The notes: generated by a model not told the origin, from the letters alone. DNA of 7,453 bases from an uncultured Sutterella sp. (GCA_900770335.1 CAAGKD010000022.1:1-7453), one strand, 5' to 3'. Positions 1 through 5,818 are shown, counted from the stretch's first letter. Translations and numbers: made by a program.

Positions 1-263
1 ATCTCCGAGCGCAGGCGAAGAAGCCGCGGCAGGTGCGCGAGCACCTCGACGTAGCCGCGCACCGAAAGCTCGCGGATGTCGTGCCAGGCGTCGAGCCCGG
101 CCGCGCGCATGCGCTCGCCGCCGATGCCGTACTGCGCGACGCCCTCGAAACGCTTCTCGACCTCGGGAAGCGCGAGGCTCGCGATGTAGTCGCCGCTCGC
201 CTCGCCGGCGAGCCAGGCGATGCCGTGGGTGTCTTGTGCGGGATGGTTGCTTTGGGTTCCCAT
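1..263 (-). CDS. lpxB: Lipid-A-disaccharide synthase LpxB, N-terminal part (runs off window)
   Basis: LpxB is a peripheral inner-membrane glycosyltransferase (GT19). It joins UDP-2,3-diacylglucosamine to 2,3-diacylglucosamine-1-phosphate (lipid X) to make the lipid A disaccharide. Only the first 87 codons are present; the gene continues past position 1. The minus-strand translation begins MGTQSNHPAQDTHGIAWLAG and carries the family hallmark AGEASGD near residues 19-25, then GIGGERMRAAGLDAW and an ELSVRGYVEVLAHLPRLLRLR stretch. These match the start of known LpxB proteins (E. coli: VAGETSGD, then an AVMGIVEVLGRL-type segment). The ATG at 263-261 has a GGAG ribosome site six bases upstream. The gene lies 117 bases downstream of lpxA on the same strand, as expected for lpxAB. 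It is too short for the ORF length cut-off often used, but the identification is secure from the motifs. The C-terminal UDP-binding half cannot be assessed. Confidence 0.93.
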   Translation of the reverse strand, partial: MGTQSNHPAQDTHGIAWLAGEASGDYIASLALPEVEKRFEGVAQYGIGGERMRAAGLDAWHDIRELSVRGYVEVLAHLPRLLRLRSE

Positions 264-306
264 GTCGGTCTCCGGCGTCAAGGTTCTTGTTCCTTTTTGC
301 GCGCGT

Positions 307-358
307 CCGCGGGCGACCGGCGCTCCCTCAGGGGTCTTGCGGGGAGCGCCGCCCGCGG
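307..358 (-). other. Large GC-rich stem-loop in the lpxA-lpxB spacer
   Basis: An inverted repeat fills most of the spacer. Arm 307-314 (CCGCGGGC) pairs with 351-358, and arm 319-327 (GGCGCTCCC) pairs with 342-350. Bases 315-318 are bulged out and 328-341 form the loop, giving 17 base pairs in all. No T-run follows on the minus strand, so it is not a typical intrinsic terminator. It could be an mRNA-stabilising or processing structure that tunes lpxB relative to lpxA. Its function is inference; the pairing is seen directly. Confidence 0.6.
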
Positions 359-380
359 CGCGGCGAATCTGTTCTCTGCG

Positions 381-1169
381 TCAGCGGATCACGCCGCGGG
401 GGCTCGAGGTGACGAAGGCGAGGAAGCGCTCGATCTCGGCGGCCGCGCCCGCGAATTCGGTCTTGAGATTCTCAATGAGAACCGCGGCCTCCCTGACAGT
501 CAGGTTCTCGCGGTAGAAGTGTCCGTAGGCCTTCCTCAGGGCGCGGATCTGCTCGTCCGTGAAGCCCGCGCGGCGCAGGCCGACGATGTTCAGGCCCGCG
601 ACCTTGCAGGGGTTGAGGTGGCATATCACGTAGGGCGGCACGTCCTGGAGCACGGCCGAGGCGCCGCCGACCATCGAGAACTCGCCCACGCGGACGAACT
701 GGTGCACGGCCGCCTGGCCGCCGAGGATCGCGTGGCTGCCGACCGTGACGTGGCCGGCGAGCGCGACGTTGTTGGCGAGGATCACGTCGTCGCCGACGCG
801 GCAGTCATGCGCCACGTGGGCGTTGGCCATGAGGAGGTTGCGGCTCCCGACGCGCGTGACGCCCTCGTCCTGGATCGTGCCGATCGAGAGCGTGCAGTTC
901 TCGCGGATCACGTTTTCGTCGCCCACGAAGAGCGCCGTGTCCTCGCCGCGGTACTTCTTGTCCTGCGGGGCGCAGCCGATGCTCGCGCCCGCGTAGACGA
1001 GGTTCCTCGCGCCGATCTCCGTGCGGCCGTCGACGACGACGTGGCTGCGCAGAACCGTTCCCGAGCCGATCCGGACCTTCGGACCCACGATGCAGAAGGG
1101 GCCGATCACGGCGTCGTCGGCGATCTCCGCCTTCGGGTCAACGATGGAGCTGGGATGAATCTGAGGCAT
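381..1169 (-). CDS. lpxA: Acyl-ACP--UDP-N-acetylglucosamine O-acyltransferase LpxA
   Basis: LpxA transfers a 3-hydroxyacyl chain from acyl-ACP to the 3-OH of UDP-GlcNAc, the first step of lipid A synthesis, in the cytoplasm. The protein is 262 residues, the same length as E. coli LpxA. Hexapeptide left-handed beta-helix repeats run from about residue 2 to 180, followed by the alpha-helical C-terminal domain with the family ending RGVIR. The catalytic histidine is H121 in NAHVAHDC (E. coli H125), and H156 in AVHQF matches E. coli H160. The residue matching the E. coli acyl-chain ruler G173 is also glycine (G169, in MVGGAS), which is compatible with a longer hydroxyacyl donor. The reading frame extends upstream to 1295, but the start at 1169 is chosen because MPQIHPSSIV is the family N-terminus and an AAGGAA ribosome site precedes it by about eight bases. 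The gene is normally adjacent to fabZ; here about 617 bases intervene. Confidence 0.97.
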   Translation of the reverse strand: MPQIHPSSIVDPKAEIADDAVIGPFCIVGPKVRIGSGTVLRSHVVVDGRTEIGARNLVYAGASIGCAPQDKKYRGEDTALFVGDENVIRENCTLSIGTIQDEGVTRVGSRNLLMANAHVAHDCRVGDDVILANNVALAGHVTVGSHAILGGQAAVHQFVRVGEFSMVGGASAVLQDVPPYVICHLNPCKVAGLNIVGLRRAGFTDEQIRALRKAYGHFYRENLTVREAAVLIENLKTEFAGAAAEIERFLAFVTSSPRGVIR

Positions 1170-1199
1170 TCTGATAGTTTCCTTGGGAGTCCGGACGCA

Positions 1200-1287
1200 G
1201 CGCGTCCCGCCCGGCGGAGCGGATGCGGCCGCGCTGCGGCTCGCGTCCGCGGGATCCGCGCATGAACTGCGTGCGCGCGTCCCGCCC
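1200..1287. repeat. Direct repeat pair plus inverted repeat in the lpxA leader
   Basis: GCGCGTCCCGCCC occurs exactly at 1200-1212 and again at 1275-1287, 75 bases apart. Between and overlapping them is an inverted repeat: CGCAGCGCG at 1196-1204 pairs with 1230-1238. All of this lies in the presumed 5' leader of lpxA. In such GC-rich sequence a 13-base repeat could arise by chance, so no function is assigned. Confidence 0.4.
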
Positions 1288-1314
1288 TGCCGCAAGGCAT
1301 CTTCGTGAGACCCG

Positions 1315-1320
1315 ATTATA
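1315..1320 (-). promoter_or_regulatory. Candidate -10 element for lpxA-lpxB
   Basis: The minus strand reads TATAAT at 1320-1315, a perfect sigma-70 -10 hexamer in otherwise very GC-rich DNA, about 146 bases upstream of the lpxA start. No good -35 hexamer is seen at 16-18 bases. Instead, a 10-bp palindrome CGCTTAAGCG at 1341-1350 overlaps and precedes the -35 position, which would suit an activator site. A short AAGTG/CACTT hairpin lies at 1356-1369. A separate promoter here makes sense because a terminator separates lpxA from fabZ. The hexamer is observed; promoter activity is inferred. Confidence 0.4.
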
Positions 1321-1401
1321 CGGAGCTGGCCGCTCGGGCCCGCTTAAGCGCCAATAAGTGGAAACACTTCGCCGGGAAGACGAACAAGGCGACACCTTCA
1401 T

Positions 1402-1628
1402 GCCATTGGATTCCGGAGAGACCTCGGTCTGGGCGAACCGCAAATCCGCTATCTCGCGTCCAAGCTCCTCCTGGAAGAGTCGATTGAGAAAGTCCAGCGT
1501 GAAACGCTTGGGTTGACCTCCTTGCCGAGCATGTACTTGAAGAAGGCGTCGTTCATCGGGTTGCAGTTCTCAGGACGCCCTTGCCCACGACGCGGTCCTG
1601 CGCATGGCTCCGTTGATTCCTCCTGCAT
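1402..1628 (-). pseudogene. Remnant of Rpn-family PD-(D/E)XK nuclease / putative transposase
   Basis: Read on the minus strand from the ATG at 1628, this gives an N-terminal piece with NPMNDAFFKYMLGKEVN. After a one-base shift near 1512-1509, where CCC would need to be CCCC, it continues KRFTLDFLNRLFQEELGREI and then ADLRFAQTEVSPESNG. The combination NDxxFKxxxGKE...LDFLN is the opening of Rpn/PF12784-type proteins, which are recombination-promoting nucleases annotated as putative transposases. Full-length members are roughly 250-320 residues; here only about 75 are recognisable. The catalytic region is missing, and the unshifted frame stops at 1449. A GGGGAG ribosome site lies six bases before the ATG, so the gene was once translatable. 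It sits between fabZ and lpxA, which are normally adjacent. The family call rests on motif recognition and should be confirmed by a profile search. Confidence 0.55.
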
Positions 1629-1700
1629 CGGCGTCTCCCCTTGTCTCCATTCGATTCTCGCAAAATCCTAAGGATCCGAACCGCCCTCACGTCCTGCAGA

Positions 1701-1743
1701 TACAACAAGGCCGGCGGTCCGCTCCTCGCGGCCTCCGCCGGCC
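1701..1743 (-). terminator. Probable intrinsic terminator downstream of fabZ
   Basis: On the minus strand, 44 bases after the fabZ stop codon, GGCCGGCGG (1743-1735) pairs perfectly with CCGCCGGCC (1717-1709). Inside the 17-base loop a further CCGC/GCGG pairing is possible. The stem is followed at once by TTGTTGTA, a moderately T-rich tract. This is the arrangement of a rho-independent terminator and would end the skp-lpxD-fabZ transcript before the transposase remnant and lpxA. The T-tract is imperfect, so partial read-through is possible. Confidence 0.55.
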
Positions 1744-1786
1744 CCGTCACCGGACGCTCACCGGGTCAGGTGGAGAGTCCCTCGCC

Positions 1787-2257
1787 TCACTTCGCCTCGG
1801 CGGAGGGCGCCGGGCGGTACGCGCACATCATGTTCGCGCTCGCAGCGACCTTTCCGTCGACGCGGGCGACGGCCTCGAAGATCCCCACGCCGAGCTTGGA
1901 CTTGATGAACTTCCCTTCGATCACGAGCTGGTCGCCGGGCTGCACGACGCGCTTGAAGCGCGCGTTGTCGATGCCGGCGAAGTAGAAAAGGCACTTCTTG
2001 CGGTCGACGTCCTCGGGCAGGCGCTCCAGGGCGATGATCGCGCAGGCCTGGGCCATCGCCTCGATGATGAGGACGCCGGGCATCACGGGCGCGCCGGGGA
2101 AGTGACCGGTGAACTGCGGCTCGTTCACGGTGACGTTCTTGATCACGACGACGCGGTCAAGCTCGTCGGAGAGCTCGACGACGCGGTCGATCAGAAGGAA
2201 CGGGTACCGGTGAGGGAGCTGCTCCATGATGTCCTGGATGTTGAGGCTCTTCGGCAT
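1787..2257 (-). CDS. fabZ: 3-hydroxyacyl-ACP dehydratase FabZ
   Basis: FabZ removes water from beta-hydroxyacyl-ACP to give trans-2-enoyl-ACP in type II fatty-acid elongation in the cytoplasm. It competes with LpxA and LpxD for the same hydroxyacyl-ACP donors, which explains why these genes cluster. The 156-residue hot-dog-fold protein has the signature LPHRYPFLLIDRV (residues 14-26), the catalytic H52 in TGHFPGAPVMPG and the catalytic E66 in GVLIIEAMAQ. The length matches the family (about 150). The ATG at 2257 is supported by the conserved start MPKSLNIQDIMEQLPHRYPF. The ribosome site is weak: GAAAAGAG ends only two bases before the ATG. It lies 96 bases downstream of lpxD. Unusually, lpxA does not follow directly; a terminator and a transposase remnant do. 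Confidence 0.97.
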   Translation of the reverse strand: MPKSLNIQDIMEQLPHRYPFLLIDRVVELSDELDRVVVIKNVTVNEPQFTGHFPGAPVMPGVLIIEAMAQACAIIALERLPEDVDRKKCLFYFAGIDNARFKRVVQPGDQLVIEGKFIKSKLGVGIFEAVARVDGKVAASANMMCAYRPAPSAEAK

Positions 2258-2296
2258 GACTCTTTTCGCAATCTGTGGGTATCGATGGGGAGGAAT

Positions 2297-2332
2297 GCCC
2301 GGACGCCCGATCGGTCTGATCGGGCTCCGGGC
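2297..2332 (-). other. Strong two-part stem-loop between lpxD and fabZ
   Basis: GCCCGGA (2297-2303) pairs with 2326-2332 and GCCCGAT (2305-2311) pairs with 2319-2325. There is one bulged C at 2304 and a seven-base loop, giving 14 base pairs. On the minus strand it is followed by ATTCCTCCCC, which is not a T-run, so it is not a convincing terminator. It probably acts as an mRNA boundary or stabiliser between lpxD and fabZ. The 13 bases at 2295-2307 (ATGCCCGGACGCC) recur at 4250-4262 in the spacer upstream of skp. Confidence 0.55.
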
Positions 2333-2353
2333 GACTTGGGATTTTCGCGCCGA

Positions 2354-3457
2354 TCAGCCCTCGGCCGCTTCTCCCTTTCGGATTAGCGCGCGCAGGTCCG
2401 CAACCTCGCGCTCAAGGCGCTTCAGGTCCCTGCGCATCTCCGGCAGGCGGGCGGTGATTGCCGCGGCGGACACGAACTCGCGCTTGCCCAAGGCCGGGAA
2501 GAACCCCATCCGCTGCTCGGGCTCCCTGCCCCAGCCGGTGATGGCCGTCGCAGGGCCGACGCTCGAGCCCGACGGAATCTCGATGTGGCCGTTGATCATG
2601 GCCGCGCCGCCGATCATGACGTGGTCGCCCACCTTGGTCGAGCCCGCGATGCCCACGCACGAGGCCATCACGCAGTGGCGGCCGATGCGGTCGTTGTGCC
2701 CGATCTGGATCTGGTTGTCGAGCTTCGTGCCCTCGCCGATCACGGTGTCGTCAATGGCGCCGCGGTCGACAGTCGTGTTCGCGCCGATCTCAACGGCGTC
2801 GCCGAGCACCGTGCGGCCGCGCTGGGGGATCTTCACCCACTCGCCGCGGAAGGGCGCGAAGCCGAAGCCGTCGCCTCCCAAGACCGCGCCCGACTGGATA
2901 CAGCCGCCCGCGCCGACGACGGTGCCCTCATAGAGGACCGCGTTGGGGTAGATGATCGTGTCCTCGCCCACGACGCAGTTCTCGCCCACGACGACGCCCG
3001 AGCTGATGAGCGCCCTCGCGCCGATCCTCGCGCCCTTTCGCACGACGGCGAAGATGTCGACCGAGGCCGTGGGATCGACTTCGGCGCCCTCCTCGACGAA
3101 GGCGCGCGGATGGACGCCCGGCGTGCGACGCACGGGATAGAAGACCTGCGAGGCGAAGGCGAAGAACGCGTAGGGGTCGTCGCAAAGGAGAATCGTACGT
3201 TCAGGAATCGCGTCGCCCCAGAGGGCCTTGGCGTCCTTCTCGCGGAGCACGAGCGCGGCGGCGCGGCTCGCGCGCATCGCGTCGGCGTAGCTCGGATCCG
3301 TGAGGAAGCTCAGGTCCCCCTCGCCCGCCTCGGCGGGCGGCATGAAGCGGCGCACGGCGGGGTCCCCGCAGGTGATCCGCATGGCGAGGCGTCCCTTGGC
3401 GAGGCGGCTCACCTCCTCGACGAGCGCGCTGAGCGCGATGGGCTGGTTCTGTGACAC
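2354..3457 (-). CDS. lpxD: UDP-3-O-(3-hydroxyacyl)glucosamine N-acyltransferase LpxD
   Basis: LpxD adds the second 3-hydroxyacyl chain, to the 2-amino group of UDP-3-O-acylglucosamine, the third step of lipid A synthesis (cytoplasm, homotrimer). The protein is 367 residues against about 341 in E. coli. The N-terminal uridine-binding domain (about 1-105) includes GEGDLSFLTDPSYADAMRAS. Left-handed beta-helix hexapeptide repeats follow (about 115-315), including GGDGFGFAP (194-202) and the catalytic histidine H254 in QIQIGHNDRIG (E. coli H239). The C-terminal helical tail (about 335-367) is rich in Arg, Glu and Leu. The start codon is GTG at 3457-3455, with an AAAGGA ribosome site about ten bases upstream. 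Starting there gives the family-like N-terminus MSQNQPIALSALVEEV. It is downstream of skp and upstream of fabZ, the usual order. Confidence 0.97.
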   Translation of the reverse strand: MSQNQPIALSALVEEVSRLAKGRLAMRITCGDPAVRRFMPPAEAGEGDLSFLTDPSYADAMRASRAAALVLREKDAKALWGDAIPERTILLCDDPYAFFAFASQVFYPVRRTPGVHPRAFVEEGAEVDPTASVDIFAVVRKGARIGARALISSGVVVGENCVVGEDTIIYPNAVLYEGTVVGAGGCIQSGAVLGGDGFGFAPFRGEWVKIPQRGRTVLGDAVEIGANTTVDRGAIDDTVIGEGTKLDNQIQIGHNDRIGRHCVMASCVGIAGSTKVGDHVMIGGAAMINGHIEIPSGSSVGPATAITGWGREPEQRMGFFPALGKREFVSAAAITARLPEMRRDLKRLEREVADLRALIRKGEAAEG

Positions 3458-3507
3458 GGTTCTCTGGTCCTTTCTCAGATGTTGTCGATGTCGATCGGGT
3501 TCGCTGA

Positions 3508-3530
3508 GGGCCGGAGTCCTTCTCCGGCCC
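3508..3530 (-). other. Perfect 9-bp stem-loop between skp and lpxD
   Basis: GGGCCGGAG (3508-3516) pairs perfectly with CTCCGGCCC (3522-3530) around a five-base loop, starting only six bases after the skp stop codon. No T-rich tract follows on the minus strand. A compact hairpin right after a stop codon inside an operon is typical of 3'-end protection or partial attenuation. Here it may let skp mRNA be more abundant than lpxD. The pairing is observed; the role is inferred. Confidence 0.55.
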
Positions 3531-3536
3531 CGCGCC

Positions 3537-4082
3537 TCACTTCCTGCGCGCGCCGGCCGCGGCGTCGCGGTCGAGCTCCTCGATCACGCGCTTCGTGAGG
3601 TCCACGCGATCGCTCGCGTAGAAGTATTCGTAGAGGACGAGGTCGAGCTTCTCCTTGCGGGCGATCTCCTGCACCACGCGTCCCGCGCGGTTCTGCAGCA
3701 TCAGCACTTCCTCGTTGCGCCTCTGGTTGAACTCCTCCCTCGCCTCGCGGCTGCGGCGCGTCACGTCGCGCTCCATCTCCGCGAGGGCCCGGCGCTCCTG
3801 CATTCGGTCGTTCTCCTCCATCGAGGGGCCGTTCTTCTCAAAGCGCTCGAGCCGGGCCTTGAAGCGGCGGCTGATGCCCTCGATCTCCTCCTGGCGGCGC
3901 TGGCCCTCGGCGTTGAGGCGGTCGCTCGCCTCGATGGCGGCCTTGCTCTCGCGCAGGATCCGCTCCATGTTGACGACGCCGATCCGCAGGTCGGACGCCT
4001 GGGCGGCCTGGGAGGCGAGGGGAAGCGCTGCGGCGGCGATGAGCGCTGCGGCGCACAGAGCGCGCTTGAGGGCGATGGGCAT
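3537..4082 (-). CDS. skp: Periplasmic OMP chaperone Skp/OmpH family
   Basis: Skp is a trimeric periplasmic chaperone that holds unfolded outer-membrane proteins on the way to the BAM complex. The 181-residue product starts with a Sec signal peptide: MPIALKR, then a hydrophobic alanine/leucine core, and a likely cleavage after AQA near residue 29. The mature protein opens with LRIGVVNMERILRES, the OmpH family opening (DLRIGVVDMQRIL-type). A long charged coiled coil follows (about 45-150), and the strand-forming segment near LDLVLYEYFYASDRVDLT is also typical. The start at 4082 is chosen for its AGAGG ribosome site nine bases upstream. An in-frame ATG at 4100 (MKRSARMPIAL) is the alternative, and the frame is open to 4163. 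Skp precedes lpxD as usual, but bamA, normally just upstream, is absent. Confidence 0.92.
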   Translation of the reverse strand: MPIALKRALCAAALIAAAALPLASQAAQASDLRIGVVNMERILRESKAAIEASDRLNAEGQRRQEEIEGISRRFKARLERFEKNGPSMEENDRMQERRALAEMERDVTRRSREAREEFNQRRNEEVLMLQNRAGRVVQEIARKEKLDLVLYEYFYASDRVDLTKRVIEELDRDAAAGARRK

Positions 4083-4212
4083 TCGTGCGGACCTCTTCAT
4101 CTCTTCTTGGCGGAATCCGCCCGGGCGGCGCGAGGCAAGCGGGCCGGCCGGCGGGGAGTTCATCCGCAGCGGCCGTCCCCAAAGGGTGTGGCGCGCCGCG
4201 GTCTGCCGATGG

Positions 4213-4253
4213 ATTTTAGCAATCCGGGCGCATGCGGCCGCAAAGCGGCATGC
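4213..4253 (-). promoter_or_regulatory. Candidate extended -10 promoter for skp, with adjacent stem-loop
   Basis: The minus strand reads TGCTAAAAT at 4221-4213, an extended -10 (TGnTAAAAT), about 131 bases upstream of the chosen skp start. A weak TTGCGG lies 19 bases upstream of the hexamer. A hairpin of nine base pairs sits immediately upstream: GCATG 4230-4234 with 4249-4253, and CCGC 4238-4241 with 4245-4248, around an AAA loop and a three-base bulge. The rest of the 294-base spacer between skp and the M20 peptidase gene holds only a short GAAGTC/GACTTC inverted repeat (4341-4357) just after the peptidase stop. I see no gene in it. A promoter is expected here because the upstream gene is unrelated. 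Confidence 0.4.
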
Positions 4254-4376
4254 CCGGACGCCGCCCAGGCTTTCGCCCTCAGGACGGCGAAGGCGCGCGA
4301 GCCGCCCGAATGATTCCGGACGGACCGCCGCGCCTTCCCAGAAGTCCCGGAGACTTCCGACAGTCCTTCGCCGGGC

Positions 4377-5657
4377 TCAGCCGAGCTTCGGCAGGGCGGG
4401 CCTGGTCGCGCCCGCGACGCCCGTGAGGGCGAGCGCGACGAGGAGCGCGAGCTGCGGGCCCTTCTCCATGTCCGTCGTATCGAAGAACTCGCGCAGGCTG
4501 TGCTCATTGACCGTCACGCCGCCCGTGCCGATGCACGCCGACGGAACGCCGATCGAGATGGGCTTGTTGGCGTCCGTGGACGAAGGACGGCACTGGCGGA
4601 CCTCAAGGCCCATCGCGTCCATCGCGCAGAGCGCGGCCTGCACGACGGGCGAGTCGTCGGGCTGCATGCCGGCGGGACGGTTGCCGATCTGGGTCTTGAC
4701 GAGCCGGAGGCGATGCGCCTCGTCGGCGGCGGGCCAGCGGGCGTTCTCGAGCTCGACGCCGCGCTCGAAGGCCGCGAGCACGCTCTTCTCGAGCCTGTCG
4801 AGCTCCTCGAGGCTGACCGATCGCATGTCGACGTCCACCTCGCACCGGGCGGCGATCGAGTTGACGGTCGTGCCGCCCTTGATCGTGCCGATCGTGAAGG
4901 TCGTGCGCGGATCCGCGGGAGGATCGAAGTCGGCGATCACGGCGCCGGCCCGGCACATTGCGTGGACGGCCGAGGGGACCTTGCCGTAGTCGATGTAGGA
5001 GTGCCCCCCCTGGCCCTCGATCGCGATGCGCCAGCGGTGCGAGCCCGTCGCGCCGTTCTGGACGGTGAACACGTCGCACATGTCGAGCGCGAGGAATCCG
5101 TCGATTCGCCTCGAGCCGTCAAAGAGCGCCTTGGAGCCGCGGATGTCACCGTTGCCCTCCTCGCCGACGGTGCCCACGAAGAGAATGTCGCCCTCGGTCT
5201 CGATTCCCGCCGCGTTGAGCGCGCGCAGGACCTGGAGCATGGAGCGCAGGCCCGAAGCGTTGTCGCCGATGCCCGGGCCCCTGAGAAGCGGCCCATCCTC
5301 GGTCACCTTGAGGGGCGTCCCGGCCGGGAACACCGTGTCAAGGTGCGCGGCGATCGCGAGGACCGGGCCCTCGCCCGGAGTCCTTCCGGGGCGGCGGCCG
5401 ACGACGTTCCCCGAGGGGTCCATGACGACGTCGGAGAGCCCGTACTCGCGCAGAAGCCCCATGATGAACTCGCCGCGGACCTTCTCGGCGAAGGTCGGCG
5501 ACTCGATCTCGGAGATGCGGATCTGCTCGGCCTTCGCGCGGTCCTTCTCTGCGGCGCAGACGTCAAGCGCGGCGCGCACCGCCGCGTTTGAAGCGAGCTC
5601 GCCGATGAGCGCGGCCATCGCGGGGACGCGGGCGGGAACATGATCTTTCGTCGTCAT
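4377..5657 (-). CDS. M20 family metallopeptidase (PepT-like)
   Basis: This is a cytoplasmic dinuclear zinc peptidase of clan MH, family M20; no signal peptide is visible. The 426-residue product shows the full metal and catalytic set: AAHLDTVFP with H105 and D107, GIGDNASG with the bridging D132, VGEEGNGD with catalytic E166 and metal-binding E167, LALDMCD with D192, and the late metal histidine H386 in VNEHSLREFFDT. The lid/dimerisation insert (about 205-320) contains GQGGHS and TVNSIAARCEVDVDMRS. The overall pattern resembles PepT-like tripeptidases or other M20 peptidases. The exact substrate cannot be read from the sequence. The ATG at 5657 has an excellent AAGGAG site seven bases upstream; the frame stays open to 5744. 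It occupies the place where bamA would be expected upstream of skp, and it is divergent from the flavoprotein gene. Confidence 0.9.
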   Translation of the reverse strand: MTTKDHVPARVPAMAALIGELASNAAVRAALDVCAAEKDRAKAEQIRISEIESPTFAEKVRGEFIMGLLREYGLSDVVMDPSGNVVGRRPGRTPGEGPVLAIAAHLDTVFPAGTPLKVTEDGPLLRGPGIGDNASGLRSMLQVLRALNAAGIETEGDILFVGTVGEEGNGDIRGSKALFDGSRRIDGFLALDMCDVFTVQNGATGSHRWRIAIEGQGGHSYIDYGKVPSAVHAMCRAGAVIADFDPPADPRTTFTIGTIKGGTTVNSIAARCEVDVDMRSVSLEELDRLEKSVLAAFERGVELENARWPAADEAHRLRLVKTQIGNRPAGMQPDDSPVVQAALCAMDAMGLEVRQCRPSSTDANKPISIGVPSACIGTGGVTVNEHSLREFFDTTDMEKGPQLALLVALALTGVAGATRPALPKLG

Positions 5658-5746
5658 GGGACTTCTCCTTGCGTTGTGATTCCGTTCGCTTCCTGAGGAC
5701 GCCCTTGCGCGCGGCAGGGGCGCGGGAGCCTCGGAGGAATCCAAGA

Positions 5747-5752
5747 ATCATA
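5747..5752 (-). promoter_or_regulatory. Candidate -10 element for the M20 peptidase gene
   Basis: The minus strand reads TATGAT at 5752-5747, five of six matches to the sigma-70 -10 consensus, about 90 bases upstream of the M20 start codon. No recognisable -35 hexamer lies 16-18 bases further upstream, so an activator may be needed or the match may be chance. Confidence 0.3.
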
Positions 5753-5798
5753 CCTTTCCGCGGCGGCGCCCCTAGGCGATTTCTCGTAGAGCGGCCGG

Positions 5799-5818
5799 CC
5801 GCAGGCGCGCGCCTGCGG
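5799..5818. promoter_or_regulatory. Perfect 20-bp palindrome, possible operator
   Basis: CCGCAGGCGC at 5799-5808 is followed directly by its exact reverse complement at 5809-5818, so the element has no central spacer. It lies between two divergently transcribed genes, about 47 bases upstream of the candidate M20 -10 and about 190 bases upstream of the flavoprotein start. With no spacer it would form a poor RNA hairpin loop, and neither strand shows a T-run. A dimeric regulator binding site is the more natural reading. Confidence 0.4.

Noticed and set aside
33..1265. Long plus-strand open frame (about 410 codons) opposite lpxB and lpxA
   Set aside because: It is antisense to two well-identified genes, its product is a low-complexity Ala/Arg/Asp/Val mixture typical of the complement of GC-rich coding sequence, and it has no motif.
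1138..1443. Minus-strand open frame running from the Rpn-like remnant into the start of lpxA
   Set aside because: Only its first part resembles anything (the shifted Rpn fragment). The rest is Arg-rich spacer translation overlapping lpxA in another frame.
1571..1583. Thirteen-base sequence AGGACGCCCTTGC shared with 5697-5709
   Set aside because: A single 13-base match in 7.4 kb of GC-rich DNA is within chance expectation, and the flanks do not extend it, so it is not evidence of mobile element ends.
2585..3454. Long plus-strand open frame opposite lpxD
   Set aside because: Same signature of a GC-rich complement; lpxD is unambiguous on the other strand.
3508..3530. Stem-loop after skp considered as an intrinsic terminator
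   Set aside because: No T-run follows on the transcribed strand and lpxD follows within 51 bases, so termination is not supported.
3655..5591. Plus-strand open frames opposite skp and the M20 peptidase gene (3655-4989, 4500-5591)
   Set aside because: They are Arg/Ser- or Ala/Asp-rich artefacts; the minus strand carries intact catalytic motifs throughout.
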